Shown piece after piece: positions 15,287 through 25,275 of a DNA stretch of 33,454 bases. Position numbers and translations under genes: made by a program. The DNA is taken from NCBI GenBank assembly GCA_001802945.1, contig MHAK01000011.1:1-33454 (forward strand). The letters run 5' to 3'. The stretch comes from Ignavibacteria bacterium RIFCSPLOWO2_12_FULL_56_21. GTDB lineage: Bacteria > Bacteroidota > Ignavibacteria > UBA10030. The notes under the pieces were generated by a model. That model saw only the letters and a program-made list of their open reading frames with translations, had not been told where the DNA came from and searched no databases. How positions within the stretch are numbered: the first letter of the stretch is position 1; every line of letters begins with the position of its first letter.

Positions 15287-16981
15287 CTAAAGTGCACTCA
15301 CTAGTTCTTTGACTTTTGAAGCTGCCTCGGAAACCGGGACCATGATTCGTTCGCCGGTTCGGCGGATCTTGAGCTCGAGTTGACCGTTCTTCAGACCTTT
15401 TTCACCGACGATCACCTGGATGGGCATTCCGAGCAGGTCGGCGTCCTTGAACTTAAACCCGGGTGAAACGGTCGCCCTGTCGTCCAGGAGGGCCACCACT
15501 CCAGCGGCTTTGAGCGCATTGTAGACTTGGTTTGCGGCGAGAACGATCTCTTTGTTGTTCATGTTCACCGCGACGACATGCGCATCGTAGGGCGCAAGCG
15601 CGGCCGGCCAAATGATGCCGTTGGCGTCGTGGCTTTGCTCCAGAGCGCAGGCGATGATCCGCTCGACTCCAATGCCGTACGACCCCATGATCACCACCTG
15701 CGACTGACCGTTCTCATCGAGATAGCGGATGTTCAACGCATCCGAATATTTTGTGCCGAGTTTGAAAATGTGGCCGAGCTCGATGGCATTCGCAATCCGC
15801 AGGGGCTTGCCGCATGTTGCGCACGGTTCTCCATTCTCTATCGTCCGTACATCTTTGTATTCAACACCCTGGACGTCCCGCAGAAGGTCAATCCCCCCCA
15901 GATGATAGTCATTCTTGTTGGCCCCGCTGATCAGTCCGGAAGCGCCTTCGAGGCGCTTGTCGGCGATGATCCTTCCATTGAATCCGATCGGACCGATCGA
16001 ACCAGCATCGGCCCCCGTAAGTCTGAGGAGTGTTTCCGGGTCTGCGGCGTGGAACTCTCCGTTTCCGAGCGCCGCGCCTAGCTTCGATTCGTTCACCTGA
16101 TCGTTCCCCACGGTCAGGACAAGGACCGGTTTCTTGCCCTGAATATAGACTCGCGATTTTGCAAGCCGTTCGTGCGGGACCTTCAGGAATGCTGCCAAGT
16201 CGTCAATGGTTTTGACCCCGGGGGTTTGGATCTCAACGGGTTTGGGCTTGTCGTTGCCTTTCCCCGCTGGACTGATCCCCGACGTCGCAATCTCCATGTT
16301 CGCAGCATATCCGCAACCGTCACACATTCCGACGGTGTCTTCACCGTGTTCGGCCTCAACCATGAACTCCTGCGAACCCGTTCCCCCCATGGCGCCGCTC
16401 GAGGCTCCAACGACGAAGAACTTCAGTCCGCAACGTGTAAAGATGTTCCTATACGCTTCGGCATGGGCGTCGTAACTCTTGTCCAGATCCTCCCACGTAC
16501 GATCGAGGCTGTACGAATCCTTCATCGTAAACTGCCTGCCGCGCAGCACGCCTGACCGCGGACGAGGTTCGTTGCGAAACTTGGTCTGAATCTGATACCA
16601 CGTCTGCGGCAGGTCTTTGTACGACTGGATATGCATCGACGCGATCCAACCGATCACTTCTTCGTGCGTTGGTGCGAGCACGAGGTCGCGCTCTTTGATG
16701 CTCAGAATGAAGTTCGGGATATTACGCCGACCCGTTTGGACCCAGAGCGACTCGGGATTAAGGGCAGGAAGGTGGAATTCCTGACCTCCGATCGCGTTCA
16801 TTTCTTCCCGGATGATCTGCATGGCCTTCATCATCGCCTTGTACATCATGGGGAGATATGCATAGACCCCGGCCGTCAATTGACGCATCATCCCCGCCCT
16901 GAGCATAAGCTGGTGGCTGGGAATTGTCGCGTCTGCAGGGATCTCTTTTACGGTAGGTAGAAAAGCCTTTGATACTCTCAT
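15287..16981 (-). CDS. proS: Prolyl-tRNA synthetase, bacterial type with editing domain
   Basis: A 564-residue class II synthetase of the long bacterial type. Near the start are the class II motif 1 region and THEEVIG; motif 2 is FRNEPRPRSGVLRGRQFTMK; an inserted editing (INS/YbaK-like) domain spans roughly 220-400; motif 3 is GSYGIGVERIIACALEQ, and a C-terminal anticodon domain follows. Cys pairs CDGCGY and CATCGK flank the editing insert, as usual. The enzyme charges tRNA-Pro and clears Ala-tRNA-Pro. The ATG at 16981 gives the normal MRVSKAFLPTVKEIP start. Gaps with repeats lie on both sides, so it is probably a single-gene unit. Confidence 0.97.
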   Translation of the reverse strand: MRVSKAFLPTVKEIPADATIPSHQLMLRAGMMRQLTAGVYAYLPMMYKAMMKAMQIIREEMNAIGGQEFHLPALNPESLWVQTGRRNIPNFILSIKERDLVLAPTHEEVIGWIASMHIQSYKDLPQTWYQIQTKFRNEPRPRSGVLRGRQFTMKDSYSLDRTWEDLDKSYDAHAEAYRNIFTRCGLKFFVVGASSGAMGGTGSQEFMVEAEHGEDTVGMCDGCGYAANMEIATSGISPAGKGNDKPKPVEIQTPGVKTIDDLAAFLKVPHERLAKSRVYIQGKKPVLVLTVGNDQVNESKLGAALGNGEFHAADPETLLRLTGADAGSIGPIGFNGRIIADKRLEGASGLISGANKNDYHLGGIDLLRDVQGVEYKDVRTIENGEPCATCGKPLRIANAIELGHIFKLGTKYSDALNIRYLDENGQSQVVIMGSYGIGVERIIACALEQSHDANGIIWPAALAPYDAHVVAVNMNNKEIVLAANQVYNALKAAGVVALLDDRATVSPGFKFKDADLLGMPIQVIVGEKGLKNGQLELKIRRTGERIMVPVSEAASKVKELVSAL

Positions 16982-17040
16982 GAATGTTGCTGGAGGGGTA
17001 AATGGTGAATTTTAACCTGAGCGAAGTCCTGGTGAGCGTC

Positions 17041-17214
17041 GTCGCACTTCGACTACGCTCAGTGCGACCCTGAGTCACCCGAAGGGTCGGACCAGTCGAA
17101 GGTCGACAATAGAAAAGCGACTTCCGATGTCTGTGAACGGGGAGGGTGAGCTCATCCACAATCGGCAATTTTACCCCGAGCGAGTCCGCCGTCGCCCCGA
17201 GCGTAGTCGAGGGG
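17041..17214. repeat. Inverted GACTACGCTC / GAGCGTAGTC repeat words in the proS upstream gap
   Basis: CGCACTTCGACTACGCTCAG around 17044-17063 is followed by GACCCTGAGTCACCCGAAGGGTCGG-like symmetry (17066-17090), and GAGCGTAGTCGAGGGG at 17199-17214 is the inverse of the first word. CCTGAGCGTAGTCGAAGG-style words are common dispersed repeats in several bacterial groups. The gap 16982-17276 has no gene that I can support; AATCGACAATCCGCAATAG-type filler adjoins the tRNA. Confidence 0.5.
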
Positions 17215-17276
17215 CAGGCGGACGAGTCGAGGGGACGCAATCCGAAATCGACAATCCGCAATAGTCCTACAATCAG

Positions 17277-17350
17277 TACCCCCGAGCCGATTCGAACGGC
17301 CGACCTAAGGTTTAGGAAACCTTTGCTCTATCCAGCTGAGCTACGGGGGC
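17277..17350 (-). tRNA. tRNA-Arg (anticodon CCU)
   Basis: A 74-base cloverleaf on the minus strand. Acceptor arms GCCCCCG and CGGGGGT pair with a G-T closing pair; the D arm is GCTC/GAGC; the anticodon arm AAGGT-TTCCTAA-ACCTT gives CCT; the T arm is GGCCG-TTCGAAT-CGGCT. The discriminator is A at 17277 and CCA is not encoded. It lies 72 bases after glgB on the same strand and may be read from the same transcript. Confidence 0.95.
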
Positions 17351-17422
17351 GTGGACATGCTTACTTCTGAGTGAAGATACGAAAATCGGTGAAGCGATTC
17401 CAGAGCAAGGTACAATTCATCG

Positions 17423-19621
17423 TCAGCCGACAGGTTTAAGATACAGCACTGCGACCGGCGGCAGAGTGAGGACCAGAGACTGTGGACGACCGTGGGCCGG
17501 CGTCGCTTCGGTTCGAACGATTCCGGCATTCCCTACGTTGCTGCCTCCGTACAACGAAGAATCGGTATTCAGGATTTCCACGTACTGCACGGCTTTTGGA
17601 ACTCCAATCCGATATCCGTGTCGAGGCACGGGAGTAAAATTGCAGACAACGACAACATGTTCCAGGTGCTCGGCCGACCAACGGATGAAGGAAATGACGC
17701 TGTTCGCCGCGTCGTGGAAGTCGATCCATTCAAACCCGTGATACGAGAAATCGACCTCATGCAGCGAAGGTTCGGATCGGTGGAGCCGGTTCAGGTCATC
17801 AACACATTTCTGCATCCCGGAATGAACGGCGTATTGCAGGACTTCCCATTCAAGCTGGCGGTCGTGGTTCCACTCCGCCTTCTGTCCGAATTCACAGCCC
17901 ATAAACATGAGTTTTTTCCCCGGGAATCCGAACATGAGCGCGTAGAGGGCTCGCAAATTGGCGAATTGCTGCCATTCGTCTCCCGGCATCTTTGAGAGCA
18001 GCGATCGTTTCCCGTGAACAACCTCGTCGTGCGAGAAGGGAAGGACAAATCTCTCCGAAAATGCGTAGAGCAGTGCAAATGTCAGACTGCCCTGATGATG
18101 GGAGCGATGCACCGGATTCAACCCGAAGTACTGAAGAGTGTCGTGCATCCATCCCATATTCCATTTCATGCTGAATCCAAGACCGCCGTTGCTAACCGGT
18201 CCCGTCACCTGAGGCCACGCCGTCGACTCTTCCGCGATCGTGAGAACGCCGGGATAGTATTGATGCACAACGCTGTTCATATGCTTCAAGAAATCGATCG
18301 CTTCAAGGTTCTCTCGCCCTCCGTACGGATTGGGCAGCCATTCGCCCGCTTTCCTCGAATAATCCAGGTAGATCATCGACGCTACTGCATCAATGCGGAG
18401 CCCATCGACATGATACTTGTCTATCCAAAAGACAGCGTTGCTCAGGAGAAAATTCCGGACCTCATTACGCCCGTAATTAAAGATCAACGTCCCCCAGTCC
18501 TGGTGTTCCCCCTTTCGCGGGTCTGCATGTTCGTACACATGCGTTCCATCGAACCATCCCAGCGCGTGGGCGTCCTTTGGAAAATGAGCCGGGACCCAGT
18601 CCAGGATCACGCCGATGCCGTTTTCGTGGCAATGATTGACGAAATACATGAAGTCTTCGGGACTGCCAAACCGCGAGGTCGGTGCGAAATAACCGCTGAC
18701 CTGATATCCCCATGAACCGTCAAACGGATGCTCCATGATGGGCATCAGTTCCACATGCGTGAACCCGCGCGCCTTGACGTAGTCCACCAAGAGATGTGCC
18801 GCTTCGCGGTAGGTGTGCCATCGATATCCGTCGTGCACATTCCTCATCCAGGATCCGAGATGGACCTCATAGACGCTCACGGGTTTGACTGACAAGTCGG
18901 TTGTCGATCGTTCTTTCAGCCATCCGGCGTCGTTCCAGTCGAATCCATCGAGGGAAACGACGATCGAAGCGGTCGAAGGCCGGTGTTCCATGGCTCTGGC
19001 ATACGGGTCCGTTTTTTCCAGCAACGTTCCGTCTGTGGACTTGATCTGAAACTTATAGAGCGCCCCTTCTTTCACTCCCGGAATGAATATCTCCCAGATC
19101 CCTGAAGAGCCCAATACCCTCATCTGATGATATCGTCCATCCCAGCCATTGAAATCGCCCAGTACGCTGACACTGCGGGCGCTCGGAGCCCACACCGCAA
19201 AATGCACGCCAAGAATGCCGTCGAGAGTGCGGACGTGCGCTCCGAGCTTTTCGTACACCCGACGATGATCCCCGGCGTTAAAGAGATATCTATCCTCCTC
19301 TGAAACGACAGGCAAAAAGCGGTACGGATCTTCACGTTCTTCCGTACTTCCTCCCGGCCACTCGATAGCGAGCCTGTAAGTAAAGACCTCTTTCCTTCTC
19401 ATAAAGACCGCTTCAAACATTCCCTCCCTGCTGATCTTCGTCATCACTTTTGTACGCATTCCCTTCGGGGCAGGGATCACGCGAACCTTCACAGCCTCCG
19501 GAAGAAACGCCCGGACGATGACGCCGGAAGAATTTCCGTGCACCACTGGATGAACGCCCAACACAACGAAAGGATCGTGATGGTCGACACCAACGATCCG
19601 GTGTATGTCGTTGAAAGTCAT
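17423..19621 (-). CDS. glgB: 1,4-alpha-glucan branching enzyme
   Basis: A 732-residue GH13 branching enzyme. Two N-terminal beta-sandwich modules precede the barrel: a CBM48-like N1 with [12 protein letters not shown] (residues 14-25) and a second with [20 protein letters not shown] (138-157). Active-site residues are D411 in [12 protein letters not shown]464 in TIAEES and the H531-D532 pair in [10 protein letters not shown]. It forms alpha-1,6 branches in glycogen. The ATG at 19621 has GAGGGA seven bases upstream and overlaps the nadD stop as ATGA; an upstream ATG at 19660 lies inside nadD. Other glg genes are not in the window. Its position after nadD, at the end of a polysaccharide run, is unusual; tRNA-Arg follows. 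Confidence 0.96.
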   Translation of the reverse strand: MTFNDIHRIVGVDHHDPFVVLGVHPVVHGNSSGVIVRAFLPEAVKVRVIPAPKGMRTKVMTKISREGMFEAVFMRRKEVFTYRLAIEWPGGSTEEREDPYRFLPVVSEEDRYLFNAGDHRRVYEKLGAHVRTLDGILGVHFAVWAPSARSVSVLGDFNGWDGRYHQMRVLGSSGIWEIFIPGVKEGALYKFQIKSTDGTLLEKTDPYARAMEHRPSTASIVVSLDGFDWNDAGWLKERSTTDLSVKPVSVYEVHLGSWMRNVHDGYRWHTYREAAHLLVDYVKARGFTHVELMPIMEHPFDGSWGYQVSGYFAPTSRFGSPEDFMYFVNHCHENGIGVILDWVPAHFPKDAHALGWFDGTHVYEHADPRKGEHQDWGTLIFNYGRNEVRNFLLSNAVFWIDKYHVDGLRIDAVASMIYLDYSRKAGEWLPNPYGGRENLEAIDFLKHMNSVVHQYYPGVLTIAEESTAWPQVTGPVSNGGLGFSMKWNMGWMHDTLQYFGLNPVHRSHHQGSLTFALLYAFSERFVLPFSHDEVVHGKRSLLSKMPGDEWQQFANLRALYALMFGFPGKKLMFMGCEFGQKAEWNHDRQLEWEVLQYAVHSGMQKCVDDLNRLHRSEPSLHEVDFSYHGFEWIDFHDAANSVISFIRWSAEHLEHVVVVCNFTPVPRHGYRIGVPKAVQYVEILNTDSSLYGGSNVGNAGIVRTEATPAHGRPQSLVLTLPPVAVLYLKPVG

Positions 19622-20217
19622 CGCGCCGTCCCTCGTGGACGTTGTGCCGCATAGACACAATTGCGATGTATATACCTCTCAACTCCCCGCGTCACAAGAC
19701 CCTCGATGCTTTTCGATGCGGCTGCCAGTCTTCGGATCTCCGTCGATGACATGACATGCGGACCTCCCCGCAATATGCGGTCGCGCTTGTCGAGTTTGCG
19801 GGTGACAGGACGAATGCCGCCCCGGGGATATACTGTGATCACTGCGAGCTGCCGGATGATGTCAGGGTCTTTCCAGGTATTCAACAAGCGGTAGTTATCC
19901 GAGCCCACCAGGAAAAACATCGACGCGCGCGGATGGCGCCGGCGCATCGCCCGAAGCGTATCGACAGTATACGATCGACCTCCGCGACGGATTTCCAAGT
20001 CCAGGACGTTCATCCCCGGGATTCCCCTGACGAGAAGCCGTGTCATGCCAAGTCGGTGTCCCGGAGAGCTGACCGTTTTCGGTCGGCGGTGAGGCGGAAT
20101 TGCAGCCGGAATAAGATAGAGCTTGTCAAGTTTCAGCTGCCTCTGTGCATGGAGCGCAATGATCAAATGAACCACGTGAGGAGGGTCAAAACTTCCACCG
20201 AGAATTCCAATGCGCAT
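19618..20217 (-). CDS. nadD: Nicotinate-nucleotide adenylyltransferase
   Basis: A 199-residue NaMN adenylyltransferase that makes deamido-NAD from nicotinate mononucleotide and ATP. The nucleotidyltransferase motif [11 protein letters not shown] is at 7-17 with the catalytic His pair 14 and 17. [10 protein letters not shown] and the C-terminal [19 protein letters not shown] are family features. The start ATG at 20217 follows the GT2 stop by six bases, and the stop overlaps glgB (ATGA). Its place directly after polysaccharide genes suggests that nadD-glgB is the old core and the sugar genes came in upstream, though this is inference. Confidence 0.94.
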   Translation of the reverse strand: MRIGILGGSFDPPHVVHLIIALHAQRQLKLDKLYLIPAAIPPHRRPKTVSSPGHRLGMTRLLVRGIPGMNVLDLEIRRGGRSYTVDTLRAMRRRHPRASMFFLVGSDNYRLLNTWKDPDIIRQLAVITVYPRGGIRPVTRKLDKRDRILRGGPHVMSSTEIRRLAAASKSIEGLVTRGVERYIHRNCVYAAQRPRGTAR

Positions 20218-20223
20218 GATCGA

Positions 20224-21021
20224 CTACCTGAGCCCGACCAAACGATAGATGAATTGTTTCAGAATGCGAAGTCCCTGATATCCAAAAGCTAGCCAAGCCG
20301 GGAATCCGTGCCGTATGGAAATGTCCCTGACCTCCCTGAATGATCGAAGCGCTTCGCGCGTTGCAAATCCTCCGGTCGTCATGTGCACACGAAGTCCGGG
20401 AACATACAACCCTTTCTCACCTGCGCGATGAACCCGAAGGAGGAAATCATAGTCCATCGCAATGCTCCATCGTTCATCGAACGTCCCGTACCGGTCGTAC
20501 AGGGATTTGCGCACGAGGATCGTTGGATGATTCAGCGGGCCCATGACATAGCGGATCCATCGGCCGTATCGCGGATCGCCGTGGAGGACATGGATGTGTC
20601 CTGTGTGCGGGTTCTCTTCCACTAGATCGCCATAGGCAAACGACCGATCGCTCATGAGCTCCAGCGCCTCAACACCTCTGGAGATCGTATCGGGCTCCAT
20701 CCAGTCGTCCGCATTGAGTAGGTGAACGTAGGCGCCACGCGACAATCGGATCCCTTTGTTAAAAGCATCACTGATCCCCCGATCCGGTTCGCTCACGATT
20801 CTTGCGATCTTGCGCCGATTCCGGCGAATGATGTCCAACGTGCCATCCGTGGAGCCGCCATCGACAATGATGTACTCCAGGGGTTTGTAGGATTGGGCCA
20901 GGACGCTTCGCACCGTGCGCTCGACGGTCGTTGCCGCATTCCGGCAGACGGTAATGACGGAAACGAGAGGTTTTCGCGCACGGCCTTGTTGTCCCTTACG
21001 CCTGACCCCGGAGGTCTTCAT
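20224..21021 (-). CDS. Family 2 glycosyltransferase
   Basis: A 265-residue GT2 (GT-A fold) enzyme. The nucleotide-sugar core begins PLVSVITVCRNAATTVERTV, IIVDGGSTDGT follows, and the metal-binding DxD equivalent is in HLLNADDWMEPD; the later AMDYDFLLRVHRAGEKG marks the acceptor side. The sequence resembles WcaA-type transferases of surface-sugar clusters. There is no long membrane domain, so it probably works at the cytoplasmic face of the inner membrane on a lipid-linked sugar. The ATG shares one base with the aminotransferase stop (TGATG), and nadD starts six bases after the stop. Donor and acceptor cannot be told from sequence. Confidence 0.88.
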   Translation of the reverse strand: MKTSGVRRKGQQGRARKPLVSVITVCRNAATTVERTVRSVLAQSYKPLEYIIVDGGSTDGTLDIIRRNRRKIARIVSEPDRGISDAFNKGIRLSRGAYVHLLNADDWMEPDTISRGVEALELMSDRSFAYGDLVEENPHTGHIHVLHGDPRYGRWIRYVMGPLNHPTILVRKSLYDRYGTFDERWSIAMDYDFLLRVHRAGEKGLYVPGLRVHMTTGGFATREALRSFREVRDISIRHGFPAWLAFGYQGLRILKQFIYRLVGLR

Positions 21022-22106
21022 CAGAACGCGTTCATTCGTTCAATGACCTTCAACACATCGTCTGGAGTGTGACACAAAGAGATCGGCAGACTCAGAGTAG
21101 TGGAATGGATGTCATCGGAGATTGGATAGGATCCCTGGTCGCAGATCCCTTTCATTGCAGTCTGCCGATGCGGCGGCACGGGATAGTGGATCTCCGTGCC
21201 TATGCCTCCACGTGTCAAATGATCACGCAGGGCGTCGCGCCGAGGATGCCGCACATTGAAAATGTGATAGACATCGACATAGTCCTTATGGACTGCCGGA
21301 AGCCGGAAGTCGCTCTTCAGATTGCGAAGGTAAAGCTCCGCCAGTGAACGCTTGTGTGCCGTGATCTCGTGAAGATGCTGCAACTTGACTTCCAGGAAAG
21401 CCGCCTGGAGCTCGTCAAGCCGTGAATTCACGCCGAGGACCTCACTATGGTATTTCTTCTCCGAGCCGTAATTGCGCGTTTTGCGGATGGTTGCTTCAAA
21501 GACAGGATCGTTCGTCGTTACCGCTCCCCCATCTCCGAGCCCTCCGAGGTTCTTCGTCGGATAGAAGCTGAAGGCGCCCGCATCACCGAAGGTACCGGTC
21601 TGTCGGCCCCTGTAAAGAGCGCCGTGCGATTGGGCGCAATCCTCGATCACCCGGAGCCCTTTTCTCTGCGCGATCTCCATGATCGGATCCATGTCGCATG
21701 GTTTTCCGTACAAATGGACCACCATGATCGCACAGGTCTTCGATGTTACTGCATCTTCAATGCGCGTGGGATCGATATTGCAGGTGGCTGGGTCGGGCTC
21801 GACCAGTACCGGCCGGAGTCCGTTCTCCACGATCGACAAGATCGTCGCGATATATGTGTTCGAAGGCACGATCACCTCGGAACCCCGACCGAATCGATAT
21901 GCTCGGAGGGAGAGCGTCAATGCATCCAATCCAGAAGCAACTCCCACGCAAGCACGCGAACCGACGAACGCTGCGAACTTCTTTTCGAACGATTGGACGT
22001 GCGTTCCTAGAATAAACCAGCCCCGTTTCAGCACGTCGTTGAACGCCTCGCGAAATTCATTGAGGTATGGCTTGTTCGCTAGTGCCAGATTCTCGTATTC
22101 GATCAC
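21021..22106 (-). CDS. DegT/DnrJ/EryC1-type sugar aminotransferase (FdtB/QdtB-like)
   Basis: A 361-residue PLP aminotransferase of the DegT/DnrJ/EryC1/StrS family. The PLP-binding Lys is K185 in [17 protein letters not shown], with [11 protein letters not shown] (154-164) and the substrate-side RNYGS and [14 protein letters not shown] motifs. It directly follows an FdtA/QdtA-like ketoisomerase; known pairs of this kind turn dTDP-4-keto-6-deoxyglucose into dTDP-3-amino-3,6-dideoxy sugars (Fuc3N or Qui3N). That pairing supports 3-amination here; the exact sugar is undecided. The start codon is GTG at 22106, overlapping the upstream stop as GTGA, and the stop overlaps the GT2 start. No N-acetyltransferase of the FdtC/QdtC type is adjacent. 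Confidence 0.9.
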   Translation of the reverse strand: MIEYENLALANKPYLNEFREAFNDVLKRGWFILGTHVQSFEKKFAAFVGSRACVGVASGLDALTLSLRAYRFGRGSEVIVPSNTYIATILSIVENGLRPVLVEPDPATCNIDPTRIEDAVTSKTCAIMVVHLYGKPCDMDPIMEIAQRKGLRVIEDCAQSHGALYRGRQTGTFGDAGAFSFYPTKNLGGLGDGGAVTTNDPVFEATIRKTRNYGSEKKYHSEVLGVNSRLDELQAAFLEVKLQHLHEITAHKRSLAELYLRNLKSDFRLPAVHKDYVDVYHIFNVRHPRRDALRDHLTRGGIGTEIHYPVPPHRQTAMKGICDQGSYPISDDIHSTTLSLPISLCHTPDDVLKVIERMNAF

Positions 22107-22471
22107 CGCGGGTACTCCTCGTGAATGTAGTCTGCAGGATCGAAGTACTCCGACGCAAGCACCATCAGGATCGCATCGGGGGAAAAATCATACATCTTGT
22201 GCCAATCTCCGGGTTCGAGCAACAAGCACTTATCGGGAGAATCCAGCAGAAATATCTCCTCACTCTTCCCAGTATGGTTGTAGATCGTACAGCGGCCGAG
22301 GAGGCAGATCGCAGCCTGCACGGTCTTCCGGTGACGATGCCGTCCACGCACCGAACTGTCAACGCCATAAATATAGAAGATCCGCTTGATCTCGAACGGC
22401 AACACCCGTTCGATGACCGTCAGGTTTCCCCGGGGATCGCAAAACGTTTTGAGGTTGATGAGCTTTGCCAT
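22103..22471 (-). CDS. dTDP-4-oxo-6-deoxyglucose 3,4-ketoisomerase (FdtA/QdtA, WxcM-like)
   Basis: A 122-residue single-domain cupin of the WxcM-like/FdtA family, near the usual 130-140. The start [19 protein letters not shown] is typical, and the active-site strand is [19 protein letters not shown], with two His in the order seen in FdtA and QdtA. It moves the keto group of dTDP-4-keto-6-deoxyglucose from C4 to C3, giving the substrate for the aminotransferase encoded next. FdtA and QdtA differ only in C4 stereochemistry, which I cannot judge. The ATG at 22471 follows the previous stop by one base. rmlA and rmlB, which supply the substrate, are not in the window. Confidence 0.88.
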   Translation of the reverse strand: MAKLINLKTFCDPRGNLTVIERVLPFEIKRIFYIYGVDSSVRGRHRHRKTVQAAICLLGRCTIYNHTGKSEEIFLLDSPDKCLLLEPGDWHKMYDFSPDAILMVLASEYFDPADYIHEEYPR

Positions 22472-22472
22472 G

Positions 22473-23471
22473 TCAGTGCGGTCGAACAGGCAGAAGTCGG
22501 TCCAGTGCAGTAACGTTGTATTGAAGTTTGAGACGACGTTTCATTCTGATCTGCCATTCATCAAAACCCGAAGGAAACGGTCTGGGCCCATGAGGGTCAA
22601 AACCGGATTCCACATTCAGAATCCTCTCCTTTGCCTTTTCAAGGCTCCGGAGATACGGAAGGTACAACTCTTCCAGAACCGGCTTTGCAAGCCGATAATC
22701 TCCAAGATCCACCTTACCTCCCGGATAGAATCGCAAGTAGTGAAAGTGATAGACGACAATTGGATAGGACTGCGAAGTCGCCTTCTCGCGTATTGTGAGG
22801 CCCCCGTCAACTCTTTCAACGTCGAATCTGGCAATGTTCCAGGGAGCCAAAGCCCCGCCAGGATGACGCAAGACATGGACTCCTTTGAAGCGCGTCGTCC
22901 AGTCGTCTAGATACTTCTGGTCCCCGAACTTGCCATCCTCTTCTCGTGCGTAACACCATTCGATGCATCTCTCGCGCCACCAGCGGAGAACCTGCAGACC
23001 TCGTTCATCGTTGCGAAATGTGATGAACTGAACGCAGTACAGTCCGCTTAATTGCACAAGATGCGTGTAGGAAGCGCTGTACCCATGCTCCGTGATGAGC
23101 ACCGAATTCTGTCCCAGTTCCTCCAACACTGTCGCCGGCGACGCAGTGAACATCACGTCGGCATCGACATACGTGCAATGCGGCACTGCGAACCTTTCCA
23201 GAACGTAGAGGATCGTCGACGAGGTGCTGGTCCAACAGTATTCTCCCGCCGTCCGCGTCCCTTTGACCTTCAGCAATTCCGGATCTTCGAATTCCGATAA
23301 AGGAACTACAGTCACATGTTCGAGGTGCAGGCGTTCTATGATCCTACGTGAACGCTCATCAAACGGGAACACATACAAATGGAAATCAACGCCGGTGGCG
23401 CGGAGCGATTCATACATTGCAAGTCCCCGCGACAGATAGTTGCTGTCAAAAAGGGTGCAGAAAGAGAGCAT
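22473..23471 (-). CDS. Glycosyltransferase, GT8-like nucleotide-sugar fold
   Basis: A 332-residue protein with the outline of a GT8/GT-A transferase. MLSFCTLFDSNYLSRGLAMY is the start seen in sugar transferases that scan 'free access to the store of the sugar', and the metal-binding motif is CTYVDADVMF. HFHYLRFYPGG lies late in the chain, in place of the usual closing His motif. It contains no membrane helix. It sits between FkbM-type and FdtA genes in a glycan cluster, which supports a transferase role. The GT family number is a guess from the overall pattern; donor and acceptor are unknown. The ATG at 23471 follows the FkbM stop by seven bases. Confidence 0.7.
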   Translation of the reverse strand: MLSFCTLFDSNYLSRGLAMYESLRATGVDFHLYVFPFDERSRRIIERLHLEHVTVVPLSEFEDPELLKVKGTRTAGEYCWTSTSSTILYVLERFAVPHCTYVDADVMFTASPATVLEELGQNSVLITEHGYSASYTHLVQLSGLYCVQFITFRNDERGLQVLRWWRERCIEWCYAREEDGKFGDQKYLDDWTTRFKGVHVLRHPGGALAPWNIARFDVERVDGGLTIREKATSQSYPIVVYHFHYLRFYPGGKVDLGDYRLAKPVLEELYLPYLRSLEKAKERILNVESGFDPHGPRPFPSGFDEWQIRMKRRLKLQYNVTALDRLLPVRPH

Positions 23472-23478
23472 TCCGCGA

Positions 23479-24432
23479 TCACCTCAGTCGGGCAAGTAAG
23501 CGTTCGATCAGCTTGCGCGCGGCCATAAACGGCAACCCGGCAATTGCGTACCGGATCTTCCTGACGGCGTACCGTTCGACTTCTTCGAACAACGGGTCGC
23601 CGAACCGTTCTCTTCCGAGTCCGGCAAGGCGGATCACGAATCCATATTGCCCCTTGACGATCGCAAAAGTACACGCGACGAGCATGTCGCGGAGCGAGAA
23701 CATCTTCAGCGTCCCGAAGGAATTCATGTAAGACACTTCACCCCATCCCGGCGATGTCTTCACGAGATGATGAAGATAGCGAAGGTGAAAACGGGACAAT
23801 CGTCCCTCCACATCTTTCAGTCGTATCCGCTGTGACCCTCGGATATCGAGGTCGCTCATCCAAAAGCCGGATCGTTCCATGCCTTTCATGAGCTCATGAA
23901 GCTTGTCCTCGCCTGCGTATGCATCCATAATGCCCGGTTCAAAATCTGCAACGAGCACTTTCCGACGAATGGAAACGGGCAGGCTCTGAAAGAGCCGTAC
24001 GTCAATACCCTGTGCATCAGTCTTGAACCAGTCGACGTTTTCTAATCCAAGCTCTTCGAGAACGTGCGCCAACATGCGAGATCGCACCTGAGCGACCCGT
24101 TCGACTTTGAACGAATCCGCAAAAGCCCATTCAGAAAGTGCGGATGAGTCCGGAACGAGCGTACTTGAACAAAAGGGGGAATGCGTGAGATAGAACTTCG
24201 TCATCGGTTTGCGTGACGAACTCACGACGGAGTGGATCACGTGCCGGCGAAGAAATCCCGATGATTCAGAACGGGTGGCTGCAAGTTCCCGATCATCGGC
24301 ATCGAATGCAATGCAGACGGAATATCTGGCGATGGGGGCCCAGATCGGATGAATGTGACCGGATGCGCCAATGTCGACGAGTACGGGGGGCTGAAGTTCG
24401 ACCTCTGGACGTCCGAGCAGGCGTTCGATCAT
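23479..24432 (-). CDS. FkbM-family methyltransferase
   Basis: A 317-residue protein with an FkbM-type SAM methyltransferase core. Motif I is PVLVDIGASGHIHPIW (residues 16-31), the acidic loop is CIAFDADDRELAA, and VDWFKTDAQGIDVRLFQSLP is the conserved FkbM block. The C-terminal third is less typical and ends in a basic amphipathic stretch. FkbM enzymes O-methylate hydroxyls of sugars or natural products; in this setting a glycan sugar is likely. The start ATG at 24432 overlaps the previous stop as ATGA. Start choice and family are fairly sure; the substrate is unknown. Confidence 0.82.
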   Translation of the reverse strand: MIERLLGRPEVELQPPVLVDIGASGHIHPIWAPIARYSVCIAFDADDRELAATRSESSGFLRRHVIHSVVSSSRKPMTKFYLTHSPFCSSTLVPDSSALSEWAFADSFKVERVAQVRSRMLAHVLEELGLENVDWFKTDAQGIDVRLFQSLPVSIRRKVLVADFEPGIMDAYAGEDKLHELMKGMERSGFWMSDLDIRGSQRIRLKDVEGRLSRFHLRYLHHLVKTSPGWGEVSYMNSFGTLKMFSLRDMLVACTFAIVKGQYGFVIRLAGLGRERFGDPLFEEVERYAVRKIRYAIAGLPFMAARKLIERLLARLR

Positions 24433-25271
24433 CGCGAAGACCGGCGAAGAATGAATCCTTGGAACCGAAGCGATTGCACGCCAAAAGAAAAGACGGGGTC
24501 AGTGAACGGTTCAAATGCCTCAACCAACGTATACGATCGCCTCAATGCTGAGTCCAATGCGTCGTAAGAAAACAACCAACACGGATAGCTGGCTTCGTAA
24601 ATAGATTTGGCCACGTGCTGCACCATGACCTTGTCCTTATCACCGTCGTGGACCAGAGTAAGATCAACGATGATCCATGCAGGGCCGAACTCCTGAATTC
24701 TGCGGATCAGCGCGTATGGATCAGCAAGGTACGAAAGAACGCTTGAGAGAAGTACAACATTCGGCCGTTCCTTCTTCAGGCAAGCCTCAATGGAGTCATA
24801 GAAATGGAGTCGACCATCCTCGAACTCGGCCTTCCCCGCCTGTGCAATATGCGGCTGTTCGACGACGCTCCATCGCAGACGCTTGTAGTCTTCCAGGAAT
24901 CTCCTGTTTTGGACGTAACTTGTCCCCAACGATCCGCCGATGTCCATGACAGAAAGTGCTTTCCGATCTGTCGCGGCCGCCTTCATGAGACCTGCCACTA
25001 CCGGCCATGAATACTCGGTCCGGTGGAACAGGACACCATCGCGCTCGTATGTCGCGGCCCCCGTGCTCACAGCCCGCGCGGACTCCAGCAAACGCTCAAG
25101 GATCCGAGGATCCGAGTATCCGGTTGCATGAGCGCTTGCGTCTTCCCACGACGAAAACGGTCCTTCCCATCGAAACTTCGTGCGCCATCGTCGATACCGC
25201 AACAGTATGACCGGCGGTAGCCACTGCGACAGTCTTGACTTCCAGGAGGGAGAAGTCCGGTTTTGGCTCAT
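24429..25271 (-). CDS. TIGR04325-type putative methyltransferase
   Basis: A 280-residue protein resembling the TIGR04325 methyltransferase group found in polysaccharide clusters. The marker WEGPFSSWEDASAHATGYSD is near the N-terminus, followed by a SAM-type glycine loop in LSVMDIGGSLGTSYVQNR and VEQPHIAQAGK, then NVVLLSSVLSYLADPYALI. The overall function of this group is unproven; an O- or N-methyl transfer onto a glycan is inferred. Two starts are possible: ATG 25271, four bases after the previous stop, and ATG 25292, which overlaps that gene by 17 bases. Neither has a ribosome site. I took 25271. The stop overlaps the FkbM start. Confidence 0.75.
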   Translation of the reverse strand: MSQNRTSPSWKSRLSQWLPPVILLRYRRWRTKFRWEGPFSSWEDASAHATGYSDPRILERLLESARAVSTGAATYERDGVLFHRTEYSWPVVAGLMKAAATDRKALSVMDIGGSLGTSYVQNRRFLEDYKRLRWSVVEQPHIAQAGKAEFEDGRLHFYDSIEACLKKERPNVVLLSSVLSYLADPYALIRRIQEFGPAWIIVDLTLVHDGDKDKVMVQHVAKSIYEASYPCWLFSYDALDSALRRSYTLVEAFEPFTDPVFSFGVQSLRFQGFILRRSSR

Positions 25272-25275
25272 GACG

